Source of the DNA: Streptosporangiaceae bacterium
GTDB taxonomy: Bacteria > Actinomycetota > Actinomycetes > Streptosporangiales > Streptosporangiaceae
Assembly (NCBI GenBank): GCA_030040475.1
Contig: JASHTQ010000446.1
Coordinates: forward strand, 1 to 63,978
Reading direction: 5' to 3'
Length of the DNA stretch: 63,978 bases
Below, piece by piece: positions 1-7,997 of the stretch (positions within the stretch are counted from its first letter, which is position 1; each line of letters begins with the position of its first letter). The position numbers and the translations under genes are program-made. Under the pieces are notes generated by a model. That model did not search any database. It was not told where the DNA came from and saw nothing but the letters and a program-made list of their open reading frames with translations.

Positions 1-719
1 AGGGTGAGGTCGAGGATCTCCTCCTTCTCGCCGCGGAACAGGGCGAGCACCCGGTGCGAGGGCAGCCGCGCGAACGGCTCGCTGAACTCGAAGTAGTCGG
101 CGAACTTGGCGCCCTTGGCCGCCTGGCCCTCGCGCACCTTGGAGGCCAGGCTGCCGCGGGCGGCCATCGCCTCGCGCAGCTCGCCGAGCAGGTCGGCGTC
201 CTCGCCGAACCGCTCGACCAGGATGGCCCGGGCGCCGTCGAGCGCCGCGGCCGCGTCGGGGACGTTCTTGGCGGCGTCGACGAAGCCCGCGGCCTCGTGC
301 TGCGGGTCCCTGGTGGGGTCGGCGAGCAGCAGGTCGGCCAGCGGCTCAAGGCCTGCCTCGCGGGCCAGCTGGGCCTTGGTGCGCCGTTTCGGCTTGTACG
401 GCAGGTAGAGGTCTTCCAGCCGGGCCTTGGAGTCGGCCTGGCGGAGCTGCTCGTCGAGGTCGTCGGTCAGCTTGCCCTGCGCGGCGATTTCCTTCCTGAT
501 CGCCTCCCGGCGCTCGTCGAGCTCGCGCAGGTACCGCAGCCGCTCCTCGAGCGTGCGCAGCTGAGCGTCGTCGAGCGCGCCGGTGGCCTCCTTGCGGTAC
601 CTGGCGATGAACGGCACGGTGGCGCCGCCGTCCAGCAACTCGACCGCGGCGCTGACCTGACGGCGCGCCACGCCGAGTTCGGATGCGATCCGCTCGTCCA
701 CTGACAGTGTTTGGGTCAC
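1..719 (-). CDS. tex: Tex family RNA-binding transcription accessory protein, N-terminal part
   Basis: The reading frame is open to the left edge, so only about 240 N-terminal residues are present. The start is GTG (VTQTLSVDERIASELG). The segment ATVPFIARYRKEATGALDD near residues 33-51 and the later DLYLPYKPKRRTKAQ are hallmarks of the Tex N-terminal helical domain, which precedes the YqgF nuclease-like, helix-hairpin-helix and S1 domains lying outside the window. Tex proteins bind nucleic acid and are linked to transcription and stress tolerance; the exact role is not shown here. The next gene upstream on the same strand ends 39 bp away. The family call is firm from these motifs. Confidence 0.93.
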   Translation of the reverse strand, partial: MTQTLSVDERIASELGVARRQVSAAVELLDGGATVPFIARYRKEATGALDDAQLRTLEERLRYLRELDERREAIRKEIAAQGKLTDDLDEQLRQADSKARLEDLYLPYKPKRRTKAQLAREAGLEPLADLLLADPTRDPQHEAAGFVDAAKNVPDAAAALDGARAILVERFGEDADLLGELREAMAARGSLASKVREGQAAKGAKFADYFEFSEPFARLPSHRVLALFRGEKEEILDLT

Positions 720-758
720 CACAGCATTGTGCCAGTGAGCCGTCCGGCGGGGTGCTCG

Positions 759-1202
759 CTACCGTAACGGGGTGACCCGCGCCGGGGTGATCAGGACTGC
801 GACGCGGCGCTCCTGCGCCATCACCCGGTCGTAGGTGTCGAAGTCGTCGTGCGTGCCCCCCGCGGCGGTGAAGATCTCGCGCAGCAGCAGCCGCAGCCGT
901 TCGGCGTCCACGCCTGGCATCGGGTCGTCGGGCCCGGCCAGCTCGACAGGTCCTTCGGCGGAGGCCCACGCCCAGCCGGCCCGCACGACGATGCTGGCGC
1001 GCGGCCGTGCCCTCAGGTAGTCCAGCTTGCGCGCGTCGCCTCGGCTGACCAGGCCGACTACCTGGGCTCCGGTGACCGGATGCGGCAGCACGCCCGCGTT
1101 CACCAGCGATGACTGGATCGTCTGATCCGGCCGCAGCGTGGACAGCACGCACAGGCCATGGTCGCCCTCGACAAGCCGGGCGAATTCCTCGAGTCCGCTC
1201 AC
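759..1202 (-). CDS. PNPOx-fold flavin/F420-binding protein
   Basis: A 147-residue single-domain protein of the pyridoxamine 5'-phosphate oxidase-like split-barrel fold. It opens with a short helix and the strand pattern HGLCVLSTLRPDQTIQSSLV, followed by VVGLVSRGDARKLDYLRARP, the usual layout of actinobacterial Rv1155-type proteins that bind FMN or F420. Length is typical of that family. The cofactor and substrate cannot be decided from the sequence. It is divergent from the serpin gene across 102 bp and lies just upstream of tex on the same strand, without obvious coupling. Confidence 0.85.
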   Translation of the reverse strand: MSGLEEFARLVEGDHGLCVLSTLRPDQTIQSSLVNAGVLPHPVTGAQVVGLVSRGDARKLDYLRARPRASIVVRAGWAWASAEGPVELAGPDDPMPGVDAERLRLLLREIFTAAGGTHDDFDTYDRVMAQERRVAVLITPARVTPLR

Positions 1203-1304
1203 CCGCAGCAGCGTACGCTATGCGCCGCCCGGCGCCCGTAGAACCTGATTTCCGTGCGCTTGCGCGGGTGTGATCGGATGGGACGAGGAGGGTAGGTCAG
1301 GACG

Positions 1305-2474
1305 ATGCAGGATCTTCCGGCGACGCTCACCGCCGCGGCGGAGGCCGACGACGCGTTCGGCGCGGACCTGTTCCGGCTCCTTACCGAGGACTCGGCGCAG
1401 ACCGTGTTCTCCCCGGCGAGCGTGGCCTGCGCGCTGCAGATGGCCCTGTGCGGGGCACGAGGTGACACAGCGGCGGAACTGGCCAGGGCGCTGCACCTAG
1501 AGGCGCCGGCCGCCGCGGCGGCCGGCGCCTCCGCGGCGGACGGCCTGCGGCTGCTGACATCGCTGCTTGACGAGGTGGCCGCGAGCGCCTTGGTGACGTT
1601 CCGGGCGCCCAACACCATGTGGGTGCAGTCCGGCCTTGCGCTGCTGCCCGAGTTCACCGCCGAGCTACGCGATGCCGCCGCGGTCGCGGTGCACGATACG
1701 GACTTCGCGGCGGCGCCCGAGGCGGCGCGCGGCGAGATCAACCGGGTGATCGCCGAGCAGACCGCGGGGAAGATCGCCGACCTGCTCCCGGCCGGCAGCA
1801 TCAGTCGCCTGTCCAGGCTGGTGCTCGCCAACGCCGTGTACCTGAAGGCCGCGTGGGCCCAGACCTTCGACGAGAAGGCGACAGATGACGCGCCCTTCTA
1901 CCCGGAGGGCCCGGATCGCCCGGGCGTGACCGTCCGGATGATGCACGGAACCGCGGCGCGCTCCTACCTGAGCCGGGACGGGTACCAGGCCGTGCTGTTG
2001 CCGTACGCCGACCGCAGGCTGGCCATGGCCATCGTGCTGCCGGACGGGCCGCTGGCGGCGCTGCGCCCGATGATCGCCGCAAATGGCCTGCGCGGCCTGC
2101 TGGCCGACGCGACCAGGCATCAGGTGACGCTCTCCCTGCCGCGGTTCCGGCTGCAGGCCCGATTCGATCTCATCCCGGCGCTGCGGCAGCTTGGCGTGCG
2201 GCTGGCATTCACCGATAATGCGGATTTCTGCGGCATCACCGAAGACGCGAAGTTGCCGATAGGGACGATCGCGCACATGGCCTACATCGACGTGAACGAG
2301 CGGGGCACCGAGGCGGCGGCTGCCACCGCGGTGGGCTTCCTGGCGGCGGCGATGATGCGCCCGCCGCCGAGCGTGACGATGACCGTCGACCGGCCCTTCC
2401 TGTTCGCGATTGTCGACACGCCGACCGGGCTACCGCTGTTCCTCGGCTGGGTAAGCCGCCCCCAAGTGGGATGA
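1305..2474 (+). CDS. serpin family serine protease inhibitor
   Basis: A 389-residue serpin without a recognisable signal peptide, so probably cytoplasmic. Hallmarks are TVFSPASVACALQMALCGA near residues 33-51, the breach/shutter region, and the hinge of the reactive centre loop NERGTEAAAATAVGF around residues 328-342, followed by the C-terminal strand VDRPFLFAIVDTPTGLPLFLG. The small-residue hinge (EAAAATA) is the pattern of an inhibitory serpin, since it lets the cleaved loop insert into the central sheet. The scissile bond lies downstream in LAAAMMRPP, with a Met or Arg neighbourhood, so the target protease is not obvious. The gene stands alone and is divergent from the PNPOx-fold gene. Confidence 0.95.
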   Translation: MQDLPATLTAAAEADDAFGADLFRLLTEDSAQTVFSPASVACALQMALCGARGDTAAELARALHLEAPAAAAAGASAADGLRLLTSLLDEVAASALVTFRAPNTMWVQSGLALLPEFTAELRDAAAVAVHDTDFAAAPEAARGEINRVIAEQTAGKIADLLPAGSISRLSRLVLANAVYLKAAWAQTFDEKATDDAPFYPEGPDRPGVTVRMMHGTAARSYLSRDGYQAVLLPYADRRLAMAIVLPDGPLAALRPMIAANGLRGLLADATRHQVTLSLPRFRLQARFDLIPALRQLGVRLAFTDNADFCGITEDAKLPIGTIAHMAYIDVNERGTEAAAATAVGFLAAAMMRPPPSVTMTVDRPFLFAIVDTPTGLPLFLGWVSRPQVG

Positions 2475-2490
2475 TTGGCGCCAGCCAATC
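2473..2490. promoter_or_regulatory. perfect inverted repeat between serpin and dioxygenase genes
   Basis: GATTGGC-GCCA-GCCAATC, a 7-bp perfect dyad with a 4-nt loop. It overlaps the serpin stop codon and ends 15 bp before the GTG start of the dioxygenase gene. It could be an operator or a weak hairpin. The nonamer ATGATTGGC at its left end also occurs twice in tandem upstream of the VOC gene that begins at 4509. Confidence 0.4.
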
Positions 2491-2505
2491 CGGATGGAGG
2501 TCCTG

Positions 2506-3483
2506 GTGACCAGTCCGCAGCACCCGGCGGCCACGCGGCCGCCACGCCATGACATCGCGCACGTCGGGCACGTCGAGTTGCTGACCCCAGAGCCCGAGGC
2601 GAGCCTGCGGTTCTTCGTGGACGTCCTCGGCCTGACCGAGAACGGCCGGGAGGGCAATTCCGTCTACCTGCGCACCTGGGACGATTACGAGCACCACACG
2701 GTCAAGCTCACCGCGCACGACACCTCGGGCATCCGCCGGGTCGGGCTGCGGACCTCGAGCCAGGCGGCGCTCGAGGCGTGCGTCGCCGCGGTCGAGGCGG
2801 CCGGGCTCGGCATCGGCTGGAAGGACGGCGACCCGGGGATAGGGCACTGCTATCTCTGCCGTGACCCCGACGGGCACGAACTCGAGCTGTACTGGGAAAG
2901 CGAGTGGTACACGCCGCCCGCCGGACTGCGGCCCGCACTGAAGAACCAGGCGCAGGCCTACCCGGGGCGCGGCGTCTGCGTCCGGCGCCTGGACCATGTG
3001 AACTACCTCGCGCGCGAGGTGGAGCCGAACGGGGATTTCGTCTGCGACGTGCTCGGCGGGCGGGTGACCGAGCAGATCATGATGGACAACGGCTCGATCG
3101 CGGCACAGTGGCTGCACTTCACCAACAAGGGCTACGACCTGGTGTACACCAGGGACTGGACCGGCAGCACCGGGCGGCTGCACCACATTGCGTTCACGCC
3201 GGACAATCGTGAGGACATCCTGCGCGCGGCCGACATCTGCCTGGAGGCAGGCGTGTTCATCGAGACCGGGCCGCACAAGCACGCCATCCAGCAGACGTTC
3301 TTCCTCTACGTCTACGAGCCAGGCGGCAACAGGATCGAGCTCTGCCACCCGGGCGCGCGCCTCGTGCTCGCGCCGGACTGGCGCACGGTCACCTGGACCG
3401 AGGCCGAGCGTGCCAAGGGCCAGGCCTGGGGGCTGAAGACGATCGAGTCGTTCCACACCCACGGCACCCCGCCGGTGAGTTAA
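2506..3483 (+). CDS. extradiol ring-cleavage dioxygenase-like protein (two VOC domains)
   Basis: A type I extradiol dioxygenase-like protein of about 325 residues with two vicinal oxygen chelate domains. GTG at 2506 is preferred because GGAGG (2496-2500) lies 5 nt before it; an in-frame ATG at 2494 overlaps that site. The N-terminal domain begins IAHVGHVELLTPEPEASLRFF. The catalytic C-terminal half shows the metal-ligand pattern: His in RLDHVNYLAREVE, His in GRLHHIAFTPDNRED and Glu in EPGGNRIELCHPG, the 2-His-1-carboxylate facial triad. The family cleaves catechols next to a hydroxyl group using Fe(II) or Mn(II). A remnant of an amidohydrolase family often found in aromatic degradation follows on the other strand. 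Confidence 0.88.
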   Translation: MTSPQHPAATRPPRHDIAHVGHVELLTPEPEASLRFFVDVLGLTENGREGNSVYLRTWDDYEHHTVKLTAHDTSGIRRVGLRTSSQAALEACVAAVEAAGLGIGWKDGDPGIGHCYLCRDPDGHELELYWESEWYTPPAGLRPALKNQAQAYPGRGVCVRRLDHVNYLAREVEPNGDFVCDVLGGRVTEQIMMDNGSIAAQWLHFTNKGYDLVYTRDWTGSTGRLHHIAFTPDNREDILRAADICLEAGVFIETGPHKHAIQQTFFLYVYEPGGNRIELCHPGARLVLAPDWRTVTWTEAERAKGQAWGLKTIESFHTHGTPPVS

Positions 3484-3495
3484 GGGCCGGCCGGG

Positions 3496-3679
3496 TCACT
3501 GGCCGAAGACCTGCTCGGCGATGCCCTGGAAGAAGGCCTTCTTGGCGGCGGCGCCGATGCAGCTGCCTGACCGGCTTCATCGACTCGTACCGTCCGGCCC
3601 GCACCGTCGCCGCGTGCATGTAATCCAGCCGGTACCTCCAGAACGGCAGGGCCTCCCCCAGGTGCCCGACCACCATCCG
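3496..3679 (-). pseudogene. amidohydrolase (ACMSD-like) remnant with internal deletion
   Basis: Two frames carry fragments of one amidohydrolase. From 3679 downward one frame reads RMVVGHLGEALPFWRYRLDY then MHAATVRAGRYESMKPVRQ, a conserved block of amidohydrolase-2 decarboxylases and hydrolases. A second frame then reads AAAKKAFFQGIAEQVFGQ and a stop at 3496-3498, which matches the usual C-terminal tail of the same family. The roughly 60-80 residues normally between them are missing and the frames do not agree. The 5' part is also absent, as an in-frame stop lies just upstream at 3695-3697. This is a decayed gene, possibly once linked to the neighbouring dioxygenase. Confidence 0.7.
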
Positions 3680-3732
3680 CAGAAACCTTCTGCCTCAGCC
3701 CCGCCCGAATCAAGGGAAGCCGGCCGGCCGGC

Positions 3733-4509
3733 TTACTGGGTCGGCAGCTTGATCAGCGAGAAGACGGCGCCGTGGTCGTCGGCGACGACGCCGATCCGGC
3801 CGTACGGGCTGTCCCAGGCAGGCCGGACGACGGTGCCCCCGAGTTCCACCACCTTGGCGACCGCGGCGTCGGCGTTCTCGACGGCGAAGTACACCGACCA
3901 CGCGGCGGGCATCTCCTCCGGCGTGCCCTGCGGATACTCGCCGAGGCCGCCGACCTCGTGGCCGTCGACCATGAGCGTCACGTACTTGAAGCCTTCGGCG
4001 CTCATGTCCTGGTATCCGTAGCCGAACACGGCATGGTAGAAGGCCTTGCTGCCGTGGAAGTCCCGGCTCATTTGCTCGTCCCACGACAGCGCGCCCGGCA
4101 CGTTCGCCAGGCCGATCCCCGTGGTGTTGCCGCCCTGCCAGACCCCGAAGACGGCACCGGCCGTGTCGATGGCGATCGCCATCCGACCCTCGCTCGTGAC
4201 GTCCATCGGCCCGGCGATCAGCTGACCCCCGGCGCCCTTGATCCTGTCCGCTGTCGCGTCCACGTCTTCTGTGGCCAGGTAGGTCGTCCACGCCGACGGC
4301 GCCTCGGCCGGGCCGTACTTGGGACTGACGCCCGCCACGATCCGGTTCTCGAGGCGGGCGATCGAGTACCCGCCGACCTCGGGGCCGCCGACCTGGATGT
4401 CCCAGCCGAACAGGGCCTGATAGAACGTGATCGCCTTCGGCACGTCGTCCACGCTGACGTCAACCCAGCAGGGTGTGCCGGCAGGCCACCGGCTATCACG
4501 CGTTACCAT
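3733..4509 (-). CDS. VOC family protein (two glyoxalase/bleomycin-resistance domains)
   Basis: A 258-residue protein of two tandem VOC modules. ATG at 4509 is chosen because GGGGAGG lies just upstream; longer starts would include repeat DNA. The first module begins GTPCWVDVSVDDVPKAITFY and the second GALSWDEQMSRDFHGSKAFY, each ending in the family pattern of a hydrophobic strand with a charged ligand position. Proteins of this shape in actinobacteria are often labelled hydroxylases or glyoxalases, but the substrate cannot be inferred. Two 17-bp direct repeats lie directly upstream of its ribosome binding site. Confidence 0.85.
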   Translation of the reverse strand: MVTRDSRWPAGTPCWVDVSVDDVPKAITFYQALFGWDIQVGGPEVGGYSIARLENRIVAGVSPKYGPAEAPSAWTTYLATEDVDATADRIKGAGGQLIAGPMDVTSEGRMAIAIDTAGAVFGVWQGGNTTGIGLANVPGALSWDEQMSRDFHGSKAFYHAVFGYGYQDMSAEGFKYVTLMVDGHEVGGLGEYPQGTPEEMPAAWSVYFAVENADAAVAKVVELGGTVVRPAWDSPYGRIGVVADDHGAVFSLIKLPTQ

Positions 4510-4520
4510 CCGTACCTCCC

Positions 4521-4552
4521 CATGATTGGCTCTTCCCCATGATTGGCTCTTC
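4521..4552. repeat. 17-bp tandem direct repeat upstream of a VOC gene
   Basis: Two adjacent copies of CATGATTGGCTCTTCCC (second copy 4538-4552, last bases diverge). They sit immediately upstream of the ribosome binding site of the VOC gene starting at 4509 on the minus strand. Each copy contains ATGATTGGC, also present in the dyad at 2473-2490. They may be a duplicated operator or a simple slip duplication. Confidence 0.6.
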
Positions 4553-4605
4553 GCGGCCGACGCTAACACAGGGCCAGCTGGAGTCGGCCCCTACACTGGG
4601 CACTC

Positions 4606-5478
4606 ATGTACGGCAAGGCCAACCCCGGCGCGGGGCAGCTGACCGCACGGCAGAAGCGGGTATTCGCGATCGCGGGCGGGCTGATCATCGTGCTGCTGGC
4701 CGGCCTTGGCATCTGGGGGGCGGTGGCGCACGACAGCTATGCGGCCTCGGGGCACGGGTGCGTGAACCTGACCGTGCCGAGTTCCACCGGCGGGTCCACC
4801 CTGCACTACTGCGGGTCGGCCGCGCGGTCGTTCTGCCAGCAGTCGTTCCGGTCGCAGGATCCGATCTCCCTGCGGGCGCGGCCGCAGTGCGTGCTGGCCG
4901 GGCTGGAACCCGCCGCCAGCGCCGGTCCCAGCCCGTCCGGCGGGTCCGGGTCCGGGTCCGGGGGGTCCGGGGGGTCCGGGTCGGGCGGGTCTGGCTTACA
5001 GGTCGAGGATGATCGTGACGGGGCCGTCGTTGACCAGGGCGACCTTCATGTGCGCGCCGAAGACGCCGGTCTGCACCCGGGCACCGAGGTCCCTCAGGGC
5101 TGCTATGACCGCGTCGACAAGCGGTTCGGCGACCGGGCCAGGCGCGGCGGCCGACCACGACGGGCGGCGCCCCTTGGCCAGGTCGGCGTAGAGGGTGAAC
5201 TGGCTGATCACGAGCAGCGGCGCGGCAATGTCGGAGCAGGACTTCTCCCCGTCGAGAATTCGCAGGCCCCAGAGCTTGGCGGCCAGCTTCGCGGCCTGCT
5301 GCGGCGTGTCGTCGTGGGTAACCCCGACCAGGACGAGCAGGCCCGGCTCATCGATGGCGCCGACGATCTTCCCGTCCACGGTCACGCTGGCCTGGCTTAC
5401 CCGCTGAACGACGGCTCGCATAGCACGGCAGGGTACCTCGCTTCGGCCGGGACGGGACACGGCAGACTTCCTGCATGA
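4606..5478 (+). CDS. membrane-anchored secreted protein with Gly-Ser tail; C-terminal extent doubtful
   Basis: The N-terminal part looks real: a short basic cytoplasmic tail, one membrane segment at about residues 23-44 ([20 protein letters not shown]), then an extracytoplasmic stretch with four cysteines (CVNLTV, HYCGS, FCQQSF, QCVLAG) and a Gly-Ser-rich run near residues 105-131. After that the frame has no stop and continues for about 160 codons antisense to dtd, ending at 5478, which is probably accidental. A shift of the Gly-Ser tract into the neighbouring frame would stop at 5010-5012. The true C-terminus is therefore uncertain. The function is unknown; the cysteines suggest two disulfides outside the cell. 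Confidence 0.5.
   Translation: MYGKANPGAGQLTARQKRVFAIAGGLIIVLLAGLGIWGAVAHDSYAASGHGCVNLTVPSSTGGSTLHYCGSAARSFCQQSFRSQDPISLRARPQCVLAGLEPAASAGPSPSGGSGSGSGGSGGSGSGGSGLQVEDDRDGAVVDQGDLHVRAEDAGLHPGTEVPQGCYDRVDKRFGDRARRGGRPRRAAPLGQVGVEGELADHEQRRGNVGAGLLPVENSQAPELGGQLRGLLRRVVVGNPDQDEQARLIDGADDLPVHGHAGLAYPLNDGSHSTAGYLASAGTGHGRLPA
4996..5421 (-). CDS. dtd: D-aminoacyl-tRNA deacylase
   Basis: A 141-residue Dtd starting [17 protein letters not shown] at ATG 5421. It hydrolyses D-amino acids (and glycine mischarged on tRNA-Ala) from tRNA, a proofreading role in the cytoplasm. Family signatures are present: the SQFTLYAD motif in the middle and the C-terminal [20 protein letters not shown], which includes the Gly-cisPro pair (GP in NDGPVT) that gives chiral selectivity. 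Length matches the family. It is divergent from the asparaginase gene (53 bp) and lies antisense to the uncertain tail of the preceding plus-strand ORF. Confidence 0.96.
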   Translation of the reverse strand: MRAVVQRVSQASVTVDGKIVGAIDEPGLLVLVGVTHDDTPQQAAKLAAKLWGLRILDGEKSCSDIAAPLLVISQFTLYADLAKGRRPSWSAAAPGPVAEPLVDAVIAALRDLGARVQTGVFGAHMKVALVNDGPVTIILDL

Positions 5479-6455
5479 CGAATATTCCTGGTGATGCCGT
5501 AGCGAACCCCGTGCTGGCTGAGGTGGTGCGATCCGGCTTCGTCGAGTCGCGGCACCGGGGCACGATAGCGGGGCTGGCCGCCGACGGGACGCTGGCCATC
5601 AGCGCCGGGCGGGTCGGCGTGCCGTTCTTCCCCCGGTCGGCGAACAAACCGCTGCAGGCGACGGCGATGCTCCGCTGCGGGCTCGGCCTGGAGGGCGAAC
5701 TGCTCGCGCTGGCCGCGGCGAGCCATTCCGGTGAGGACTTCCACGTCGACGGGGTACGGAAGATCCTCTCCGGCGCCGGGCTGAGCGAGGACGACCTGCG
5801 CTGCCCGCCGTCCTGGCCGCTGGACCTCGAGACCGCGCGGCGGCTGGTCGCCCGCGGCCAGGGCATGTCGCGGATCCGGATGAACTGCTCGGGAAAGCAC
5901 GCCGCGATGCTCGCCACCTGCGTGCAGAACGGCTGGCCGACGGATGGGTACCTGGCTCCCGATCATCCGCTGCAGGCTCGCATCCGGCTCGTGGTCGGGG
6001 AGCTTGCCGGGGAGGAGTCGCCGGTGACCGGGGTGGACGGCTGCGGCGCGCCGCTGTTCGCGCTGACGCTGACCGGGCTTGTGCGGGCCTTCCGCGCGCT
6101 GGTGCTCGCGCCGGCCGGGACGCCGGAGCGCCGGGTCGCGGACGCCATGCGCGCGCATCCCGAGTGGACAAGCGGCACGAACCGGGACGAGCGGCGGCTG
6201 ATGGACGCGGTCCCTGGGCTGCTGATCAAGGGCGGCGCGGAGGGCTGCGACGCGTTCGCGCTTGCCGACGGCAGGGCGGGCGCCGTCAAGATCGACGACG
6301 GGGCGGCCAGGGCGCGGACCCCGGTCACGGTGGCGACGCTGCGGGTACTCGGTGCCGCCGTACCCGACGAGCTCGCCACTGTGCCTGTCATCGGCGGCGA
6401 GGCCGAGGTCGGGGCGATCCGTGCGGTCGGCTGGGATGTCGGGGCCGCGCCGTAG
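5475..6455 (+). CDS. asparaginase II-type (rhizobial-like) L-asparaginase
   Basis: A 326-residue protein of the asparaginase II family typified by the Rhizobium etli thermolabile enzyme, distinct from bacterial type I/II AnsA/AnsB. Characteristic blocks are [66 protein letters not shown] and [15 protein letters not shown]. The Ser-Lys pairs in RSANKP and NCSGKHA are the conserved catalytic region of this fold. It would convert L-asparagine to aspartate and ammonia in the cytoplasm. Start and length fit the family. It is followed 9 bp later by an unknown gene on the same strand. Confidence 0.93.
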   Translation: MTNIPGDAVANPVLAEVVRSGFVESRHRGTIAGLAADGTLAISAGRVGVPFFPRSANKPLQATAMLRCGLGLEGELLALAAASHSGEDFHVDGVRKILSGAGLSEDDLRCPPSWPLDLETARRLVARGQGMSRIRMNCSGKHAAMLATCVQNGWPTDGYLAPDHPLQARIRLVVGELAGEESPVTGVDGCGAPLFALTLTGLVRAFRALVLAPAGTPERRVADAMRAHPEWTSGTNRDERRLMDAVPGLLIKGGAEGCDAFALADGRAGAVKIDDGAARARTPVTVATLRVLGAAVPDELATVPVIGGEAEVGAIRAVGWDVGAAP

Positions 6456-6464
6456 GATTGCGCG

Positions 6465-7997
6465 GTGAGCAAGAAGACCAAGCCAAGGCGCGGGCCAGCG
6501 CCGACCCGTACCGCTTCGAGCAGGACCCCTTCGAGCAGGACCGCTTCGAGCAGGGCTGGCGGCGATGATGACGCCGCCGTCGCGGCCGTCTCTCAGGTAC
6601 TGGCCAAGCTCTTCACGGTGATCGCGGCGGGCGATCCGGTGCGTGCCGAAGTCGAGACCTCGATCTCCCTCAGCCTGCCGCGCATCGTGAAGGTCGAGCC
6701 CGACCAGTCCGAGGCCTTCGTGTCCAAGGTGCTGGTGGGCGAGGCCGTCAACCAGCGATCGCCGGAGGGAGCCGCGCTGCTGCGGCTGCTGATGACGCTG
6801 GGCTCGGCGGCCACGAAGAAGGCGGCCAGCCAGGCCCTCGCCCAGCTGACCGCTGCTGGCATCTACCCGCCGGAGTGGGTGACCGGGGCTGGGAAGGCGG
6901 TCCCGGTCCAGGCCTGGCGGCGCTACGACGTCTTCGGCGACAACGAGGCCATCGCGGTGACGTTCCGCTACGGCGAAGCCGAGCACGGCATCTTCGCGGA
7001 GGTTGACCTGACCGGCACCCCCATCGCCATCGCCGTCGGCGTCGCCCTGGACGCTACCGCGCTGATCGAGGCCGTGAGCCGCGAGGACGACCCATTCGAT
7101 CGTGCGGAGCAGATGGGCCTGGCCGAGGCGCGCAGCCGGCTGGAGTCGCCGCTGGCCCTGTCTGCCGGGAAGTCGGAGCCGGACCTGTCGGTCGACTCGA
7201 TCGCGGCACTGCCCCTCGCCCGGTCCCGGGTCCGCCGGCTGCCCGCCGAGGGCGCGCCGCAGGCGCGGGTGTTCACCGCGGCCGACCGCTCGGCGGCGGT
7301 GGACGACTTCATGAAGTGCTCGTTGGCCGCCGAGGCGGTGGCGGCCGACGAGCAATCCACGCGGTTCTGGGCCGAGGTGCTCACCGGCTACAGCAGCCGG
7401 ACCGCCGGCGAGCCGCCCGCACAGGTCGGGCCGCGCAAGCTCGCCTACATCCTGCTCCAGCACGTGCCGAGCACCTTCGCCGTCTCCCCCGCGCAGCGCC
7501 GACATCTTGAGCCCGCGGTGACCGCATGGGCCCGCTGGTCCGCGGGGTACCGGGGCCTGGACGAGGCCGCGGCGGCACGGCTGACGGAGGGGTTGCCGGG
7601 GATCTTCGGACGGTTCGACGCGGCCTACGAGGACCAGATCGCCGCCTTGTCCCGCGCCTACCTGAGCGACCTGGCCACCAGCGACGCCGACCTGGGCCTG
7701 CTGAGGCGGCACCTGGGCCGCCGCATGTTCGCGGTGCCGAGGCCGATCAGGCCCGGCGGGCGCACGCTCAGCGATGTCAGCGATCCCGGCGAGCGCCGGG
7801 ACCTGGCGCGGGCCGAGTTCGAGGTCTGCACACCGCCTGGCGGCATGACCAGCGAGGAGTTCGTGGCCGCGGCTGACCGGATCATATCCGAGCTGTGGTA
7901 CGGCGATCCGCCGGAGACGTTCGAGGCGGCCGAGCGCCTGATCGAGGCCGGCGCCGACCGGCACGATGCCATCCACACGCTGGCCGAGGCCCGATGA
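6465..7997 (+). CDS. uncharacterised actinobacterial protein (510 aa)
   Basis: Not recognised as a characterised family. It has a basic, Ser/Thr/Arg-rich N-terminus (MSKKTKPRRGPAPTRTASSR) built partly from three 15-bp tandem units at 6511-6555 that encode an (A/P)SSRT-type repeat. A largely alpha-helical body follows. Near the C-terminus is ISELWYGDPPETFEAAERLI followed by EAGADRHDAIHTLAEA, a short block I associate with hypothetical actinobacterial proteins that carry a similar basic N-terminus. No signal peptide or membrane segment is visible. It starts 9 bp after the asparaginase gene and may be cotranscribed. Its 3' end overlaps the convergent acetyltransferase gene by 116 bp. Confidence 0.75.
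   Translation: MSKKTKPRRGPAPTRTASSRTPSSRTASSRAGGDDDAAVAAVSQVLAKLFTVIAAGDPVRAEVETSISLSLPRIVKVEPDQSEAFVSKVLVGEAVNQRSPEGAALLRLLMTLGSAATKKAASQALAQLTAAGIYPPEWVTGAGKAVPVQAWRRYDVFGDNEAIAVTFRYGEAEHGIFAEVDLTGTPIAIAVGVALDATALIEAVSREDDPFDRAEQMGLAEARSRLESPLALSAGKSEPDLSVDSIAALPLARSRVRRLPAEGAPQARVFTAADRSAAVDDFMKCSLAAEAVAADEQSTRFWAEVLTGYSSRTAGEPPAQVGPRKLAYILLQHVPSTFAVSPAQRRHLEPAVTAWARWSAGYRGLDEAAAARLTEGLPGIFGRFDAAYEDQIAALSRAYLSDLATSDADLGLLRRHLGRRMFAVPRPIRPGGRTLSDVSDPGERRDLARAEFEVCTPPGGMTSEEFVAAADRIISELWYGDPPETFEAAERLIEAGADRHDAIHTLAEAR
6511..6555. repeat. three 15-bp tandem repeats inside the unknown 510-aa gene
   Basis: Units CCGCTTCGAGCAGGA, CCCCTTCGAGCAGGA and CCGCTTCGAGCAGGG run head to tail and encode the Ser-Ser-Arg-Thr-rich N-terminal tail. 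Their period is a multiple of 3, so copy-number change would keep the frame. Confidence 0.75.

Noticed and set aside
54..704. Plus-strand open frame of 216 codons antisense to tex
   Set aside because: The minus strand encodes Tex motifs throughout; the plus frame is an antisense shadow in high-GC DNA.
5397..7976. 859-codon minus-strand frame across asparaginase and the 510-aa unknown gene
   Set aside because: The plus strand carries asparaginase motifs; the antisense frame is an artefact of codon bias.
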